A stretch of DNA of 64,000 bases, taken from assembly GCF_021021555.1 (NCBI RefSeq), contig NZ_JAINWA010000001.1, positions 620,001 through 684,000 of the forward strand, given 5' to 3'. Position numbers and translations under genes: made by a program. The stretch is from Teretinema zuelzerae (GTDB lineage Bacteria > Spirochaetota > Spirochaetia > Treponematales > Treponemataceae). The notes under the pieces were generated by a model. That model searched no databases. It was not told the DNA's origin and saw only the letters and a list, made by a program, of their open reading frames with translations. This document shows, in pieces, positions 60,094-64,000 of this stretch (positions are counted from its first letter, which is position 1; every line of letters begins with the position of its first letter).

Positions 60094-60759
60094 ATGACGG
60101 AACAGGAAATACAACAGGCTCTGGACGATATCGCGGAACTCAAAAAAAGCGTCAAGGGACACATGCGCTTCATGACGTCCATTCTGATGGACCGGAAATT
60201 CATCTGGTTCAGCATCGCCGCCGCTGTTTTTTCCGGCTTCTTTTTTTCGGCAATCGGCTTGATGGCCGTCAGATTCGGCTCCTTCAATGCAATTCCGGGA
60301 GAAATAAAAATCGTCCTCGCAGGAATTCTGATTCTGTTTATTGGACTCTCGGGCGTGTATAAAACGCGCATCATCAGCCGCAATATCGCTCGCCGGAACG
60401 CATCATTCACCTACCGGGATCTGTTCAGGGACTCGGAGTTTACTGCCCTGTTCTCGGTGATGTATGCCGGAATGTTCGCGGTTATCGTGACGGGCGCCGT
60501 AATCGGATCGAGACTGAACGATCTCTGGATACTGCTGCCGTTCATTTCGCTGTACTACGCCTTTATCATCGCTCTTTTCGCGATCGTATTCCTTACGCCG
60601 GCGTATTTCATAACAGCCGGCTTTTCCGCCGCCTTCGGCCTCGCGGCTCTGCTGTTCATGAAATCGCATCACTTCTTCTGGCTCGCCGCATGGATGGTTA
60701 TTCTCATGCTCTCATTCGCCGGAAGCATCGCTGCGGCAACCAGAAAGAAGGCTCTATGA
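60094..60759 (+). CDS. Multi-span membrane protein of unknown function
   Basis: 221 residues, ATG 60094 after GGAGGA. A short coiled-coil-like start (MTEQEIQQALDDIAELKKSV) precedes about six hydrophobic segments, including FIWFSIAAAVFSGFFFSAIG, IVLAGILILFIGLSGVY and LFSVMYAGMFAVIVTGAVIG. No motif is recognised. It overlaps the winged-helix regulator gene by four bases (ATGA), and both head an ABC export operon. It may be a membrane partner of the regulator, in the manner of a signal-sensing membrane protein; that is inference. Confidence 0.85.
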   Translation: MTEQEIQQALDDIAELKKSVKGHMRFMTSILMDRKFIWFSIAAAVFSGFFFSAIGLMAVRFGSFNAIPGEIKIVLAGILILFIGLSGVYKTRIISRNIARRNASFTYRDLFRDSEFTALFSVMYAGMFAVIVTGAVIGSRLNDLWILLPFISLYYAFIIALFAIVFLTPAYFITAGFSAAFGLAALLFMKSHHFFWLAAWMVILMLSFAGSIAAATRKKAL

Positions 60760-61052
60760 ACCGGATCGTGCACGAACAGAGCAGGCTCAAGATTCTCGTG
60801 CACCTCTCTTCGGCAGGAGGAAAGACGGCGTTCCCGGCGATCCGCGAAGCGCTGGAAATGACGGCGGGAAATCTCAGCATACAAATTAAAACGCTTGAGG
60901 AAAGCGGCTACGTCGCGACCGAGAAATCGTTCGTAGAGAACAAACCGCGGACTGAAGTATCGATAACCGAGGAAGGGCGCGAAGCACTCATTCAATACCT
61001 GGAAGAAATGGAAGCCCTGCTGGCTGGACTAAAAGCCGGCGTAAAGCCGTAA
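60756..61052 (+). CDS. Winged-helix transcriptional regulator (98 aa)
   Basis: Begins at ATG 60756 within the stop of the membrane-protein gene. MNRIVHEQSRLKILVHLSSA, AIREALEMTAGNLSIQIKTLEESGYVATEKSF and TEVSITEEGREALIQYLEEM give the complete winged helix of the MarR/ArsR-like group with a short C-terminal dimer helix. It has no sensor domain. Operators of this class are palindromes like that at 60007-60043, so it probably represses its own operon, relieved by a signal from the membrane protein or from the transporter load. Confidence 0.9.
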   Translation: MNRIVHEQSRLKILVHLSSAGGKTAFPAIREALEMTAGNLSIQIKTLEESGYVATEKSFVENKPRTEVSITEEGREALIQYLEEMEALLAGLKAGVKP

Positions 61053-61075
61053 GACCGCTGAATCCGGAGGATTAC

Positions 61076-61756
61076 ATGATCGACGTTTCGTCAGTTTCAA
61101 AAAACTACATAGTGGGCGCGCAGGAAGTCCGCGCTCTCAAGAAGGTGAGCCTGAAGGTGGAAACAGGAGAATTTCTCGCCCTCGCAGGGCCGTCGGGATC
61201 GGGAAAGACCACGCTGCTCAATCTGATCGGCTGCATCGATTCGGTGACGGAAGGGATCATCTCGCTCGACGGCGAAACAATCTCGGGACTCGACCAGAAT
61301 AAGCGCAACCTCGTGCGGCAGCGCAAAATCGGCTTCATCTTTCAAAGCTACAATCTCATTCCGGTGCTTACTGCCCGCGAAAACGTAGCGCTCGCGCTGC
61401 AGCTGGTCAAGGGAATCGGCGAAAAGGAGATCGCCGAACGCACGTCGAAAATACTGGCGGAAGTCGGCCTTTCAGGGATGGAAGACAGAAAACCTTCTCA
61501 GCTTTCCGGCGGCCAGCAGCAGCGGGTATCGATCGCCCGAGCCCTCGTCAAGGAGCCTCCGGTCATTCTGGCCGACGAGCCGACCGCTAATCTCGACAGC
61601 AAGACGGGAAGGGAAATACTCGCATTGATGCGCGAACTTAACGAGCAGCACGACACCACCTTCATTTTTTCCACTCACGACCCTATGGTGATGGAACAAG
61701 CTCGCGTTCTTGTAAAACTCCACGACGGAGAAATCACCGGAATCGAAAAGAGGTGA
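61076..61756 (+). CDS. ABC transporter ATPase, LolD/MacB type
   Basis: 226-residue ATPase. Walker A is [12 protein letters not shown], the signature [15 protein letters not shown], Walker [14 protein letters not shown], and [12 protein letters not shown] the switch His. This pattern belongs to the MacB/LolD/SalX export group that works with FtsX-type permeases, two of which follow at once. It powers extraction or export of a lipoprotein or hydrophobic compound at the inner membrane. It lies 23 bases after the regulator gene. Confidence 0.96.
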   Translation: MIDVSSVSKNYIVGAQEVRALKKVSLKVETGEFLALAGPSGSGKTTLLNLIGCIDSVTEGIISLDGETISGLDQNKRNLVRQRKIGFIFQSYNLIPVLTARENVALALQLVKGIGEKEIAERTSKILAEVGLSGMEDRKPSQLSGGQQQRVSIARALVKEPPVILADEPTANLDSKTGREILALMRELNEQHDTTFIFSTHDPMVMEQARVLVKLHDGEITGIEKR

Positions 61757-61760
61757 CGAA

Positions 61761-63083
61761 ATGACGATGGCTAAAATGGCGTTCAGGAACGTGTGGAGAT
61801 ACCGCAGGCGAAGCCTGATAACCGCGATAGCGATCGCGCTGGGAGTGCTGTTCTCCATTATGGTGGACGCGATGCTCTACGGCGCCGAGCGCGAATCCGC
61901 GCGGAATATCAGGGAATACGAAACAGGCGACGTCAAGGCGTTCGCGCCCGGATACTTCGAGGAGCGGCAGTTTCTTCCGTTCGAGTTTTTCATCGAACCC
62001 GGAGATAGACAGCGGATCGAAGCGATTTTCGCCGCCGAACGACAAGCGAACGGATCAGCGGACGACGGTACGGCGGGACTTTCTACGGCGCGCCCGGTTT
62101 CAAGGTGGGCGCCGCGGGTTGTCGGAGGGGCAGAGCTGTACTTTACGGAAGAATTTTTTCCGGTAGCCGGCTCCGCCGAGGTGAAATTCCACGCGGTCGA
62201 TCCTGAGCGAGAGGAGACGGTTTTCCGCACTCCGCGGATGATCGAAAAAGGCCGTTGGCTGAAGAAGGGAGACGAAGGAATCGTGATCGGCGGCTGGCTT
62301 GCCGAAGACATCGGCGCTGACGTCGGGTACATGGTCAGCGTAGAGCTCAAGGGCCGCGGCGGATTTTATCAAACCTTCGACGCTGAAATCGTCGGCATCG
62401 CCCTCACCGACAATCCCTACGTAAACAGAAGCGCGATCTACATGGACCTCTCTCGCGCGGACGAACTCTTGGCCCTAGAAGGAGCCGTAACCGAATACGC
62501 GATCGCCTTTCCTCCGGAAGGCAAAAAGGAAAATCATCGAAAAGCGCTTTCGTCAGCCGTCGCCCGAAGCATGAACGGCGGATCTCAAGCTCCGGAAATA
62601 TACGGATGGGATGAAATCGAATCGGACGCGGTCCTGCTCACCAAGACGAAAAGCGGCGGCTCCAAGGCCTACCTCTTTTTCATGTTCGTCATCGCGGCGG
62701 TCGGAATATCGAATACGATGCTGATGGCCGTCATGGAGAGAAAAAACGAAATCGGCATGCTTCGTTCGCTCGGCTACGGCAACGGCAGCATACGATGGCT
62801 CTTTCTGGTGGAAGGCTTCGCGATCGGTTTGATCGGAACCGCCGCGGGAACTCTTTTCGGCAGCGTCATCGTCGCGCTCATGGTCGAGTACGGAATAGAC
62901 TTCAGCTTTATGATGCGCGAAATGGACGCCGGCTACCGGCTCACCGGAGTCATGCGTTCGGCCTGGCATCCTCAGGGAATGCTGTCCGCTATCGTCGGGG
63001 CTCTCGTCATATCGTCGGCAGTCGCGTGGTTTCCCTCGGGACGGATACTCAAGGCCGAAGTCGCCGAGATACTGAGATCTTAA
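61761..63083 (+). CDS. FtsX-like ABC permease (LolC/E-MacB type), first copy
   Basis: 440 residues, starting four bases after the ATPase gene. One span near residues 18-40 (SLITAIAIALGVLFSIMVDA) is followed by a large extracytoplasmic domain (about 45-300) and three C-terminal spans (AYLFFMFVIAAVGISNTMLM, LVEGFAIGLIGTAAGTLFGS, LSAIVGALVISSAVAWFPSG). The cytoplasmic MERKNEIGMLRSLGYG is the usual coupling loop. It probably forms a heterodimer with the next gene's product. Substrate unknown. Confidence 0.95.
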   Translation: MTMAKMAFRNVWRYRRRSLITAIAIALGVLFSIMVDAMLYGAERESARNIREYETGDVKAFAPGYFEERQFLPFEFFIEPGDRQRIEAIFAAERQANGSADDGTAGLSTARPVSRWAPRVVGGAELYFTEEFFPVAGSAEVKFHAVDPEREETVFRTPRMIEKGRWLKKGDEGIVIGGWLAEDIGADVGYMVSVELKGRGGFYQTFDAEIVGIALTDNPYVNRSAIYMDLSRADELLALEGAVTEYAIAFPPEGKKENHRKALSSAVARSMNGGSQAPEIYGWDEIESDAVLLTKTKSGGSKAYLFFMFVIAAVGISNTMLMAVMERKNEIGMLRSLGYGNGSIRWLFLVEGFAIGLIGTAAGTLFGSVIVALMVEYGIDFSFMMREMDAGYRLTGVMRSAWHPQGMLSAIVGALVISSAVAWFPSGRILKAEVAEILRS

Positions 63084-63107
63084 GATGCGAAAGCGAAAGG
63101 ATACGCT

Positions 63108-64000
63108 ATGAAAATAATGAAGACAGCCTGGAAGAATCTCTGGCGCAACCGAGGACGAACGATTCTATCGGCGACCGCAATCGCGGTCAGCTCCTTCATC
63201 GTCATGTTCGTCATCGGATTCGAGGAAGGATTCATCGGCGATATGACGAACAACCTTACCGCGAACGTAACCGGAGATATCCGGATAATGCGGCGCGAAT
63301 ACGTGGAAAACGATCGGGTTTCGCCGCTGCAGTTCTACATAGAAAACACAGAGGAACTGATCGCCGCCGCGGAGTCGAACCCGCTGGTGGAGTTCGCCAC
63401 GGCGAGAACCGAGTTCGGGGTCTCGCTGTACCGGGACGGCAAACAGATACCCTCTCGAGCGGTCGGCGTGGACATGAACCGCTCGAAGCTCGTGAACGGC
63501 CGCAATTCCCTGGTGGAAGCCGGGACGCTTCCGGCTCCCGGGAAGAATGAGATTCTGATAGCGACCGGCTTCGCGCGGGAAACGGGAATCAAGCCGGGAG
63601 ACCGCGTAACACTGCTTACGAAAACGGCATCGAGCGGAACGAACGGACGAACCTTCACAGTCTCCGGTGTGCTTTCGGTGGCTGACGCCTCGTACCGAAA
63701 CCGGGCGATCTTCCTCGATATCGAACGCGCGGGCGATTTTCTCAGGATGGGCCGCGACGCTCTGCAGATTCAAGTTTTCCTTAAAAACGGACCGACCATC
63801 AATATGGAAGACGCGGCGAAAGACGTCTCGCGGACGCTAACGGCTGCCGCGGGAGCCGATTTCGAAAAAGACTACGACCTGCGTCCGTGGTACGCCGTCA
63901 GCAGCACCTTCAGCTTTTTCAAACTCGCCTCGGTGATGTATTTCTTCATCGGAGCGATTTTCTACTTCCTTGCGGGCACGGTGATCATCAATACGACGAT
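63108..64000 (+). CDS. FtsX-like ABC permease, second copy (cut by window edge)
   Basis: ATG 63108 follows AAAGGA; the frame is open to the right edge, so about 297 residues are seen. It begins MKIMKTAWKNLWRNRGRTIL with a first span at about 16-40, then the extracytoplasmic domain (NNLTANVTGDIRIMRREYVE, GTLPAPGKNEILIATGFA), and reaches the second span (LASVMYFFIGAIFYFLAGTV). The layout matches the first permease, though the sequences differ, as in LolC and LolE. The C-terminal spans lie outside the window. Confidence 0.93.
   Translation, partial: MKIMKTAWKNLWRNRGRTILSATAIAVSSFIVMFVIGFEEGFIGDMTNNLTANVTGDIRIMRREYVENDRVSPLQFYIENTEELIAAAESNPLVEFATARTEFGVSLYRDGKQIPSRAVGVDMNRSKLVNGRNSLVEAGTLPAPGKNEILIATGFARETGIKPGDRVTLLTKTASSGTNGRTFTVSGVLSVADASYRNRAIFLDIERAGDFLRMGRDALQIQVFLKNGPTINMEDAAKDVSRTLTAAAGADFEKDYDLRPWYAVSSTFSFFKLASVMYFFIGAIFYFLAGTVIINTT

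Overview
The window looks like a chromosomal segment of a spirochaete of the Treponema group. It is moderately GC-rich, clearly not the T. pallidum type, and saccharolytic. The evidence is the 7TM-DISM histidine kinase, a SUMF1-type lipoprotein, CheX in place of free CheZ, an EF-G of the usual bacterial type, many lipoproteins with spirochaete-like lipoboxes, and a tmRNA whose encoded tag reads AETNDSYALAA. The genus is inferred from family content; no database comparison was possible. There is no prophage, transposase, CRISPR array or rRNA operon in the window.

Layout. 1-5548: glycyl-tRNA synthetase (cut by the left edge), two very small genes, glutamyl-tRNA synthetase, and a repeat-bearing SUMF1 lipoprotein. 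5689-5806: a block of nested hairpins. 5803-23710: a large signalling region. It holds a 7TM-DISM hybrid kinase with a cyclase-like domain, a lone receiver and a PAS hybrid kinase. A ten-gene chemotaxis operon follows (cheA, mcp, cheW, cheR, a ParA-type ATPase, an unknown gene, cheB, cheD, cheY, cheX). Convergent to it is a second cheY coupled to an MCP-like protein that carries a CheZ-like D-x3-Q motif. 23775-31573: housekeeping genes (fusA, a GH3 beta-glucosidase, lon, dCMP deaminase).

31582-42870: a plant-polysaccharide and xylose locus. It contains a LacI regulator, a GH43 xylosidase broken by a one-base frameshift, a sugar ABC importer with LacI-type operators at its promoter, a GH5 endoglucanase lipoprotein, an AraC regulator, xylB and xylA. 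The logic is extracellular cleavage, ABC uptake, intracellular GH43/GH3 hydrolysis, then xylose to xylulose-5-phosphate. 43025-50382: threonine synthase and a giant surface lipoprotein between two beta-barrel-like proteins. 50416-51292: tmRNA (ssrA), bounded on its 3' side by tandem 185-bp units that copy the ssrA end and on its 5' side by two strong hairpins.

51500-64000: an RlpA/SPOR protein, a NarX/NarL-type two-component pair, a second sugar ABC importer, a 19-bp minisatellite, a DEAD-box helicase, and an ABC export operon (membrane protein, winged-helix regulator, ATPase, two FtsX-type permeases; the last cut by the right edge). The operon sits behind a perfect 17-bp inverted repeat.

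A recurring feature is a sigma70-like -10 box 6-8 nt before an ATG that lacks a Shine-Dalgarno sequence (five genes), which suggests leaderless mRNAs.
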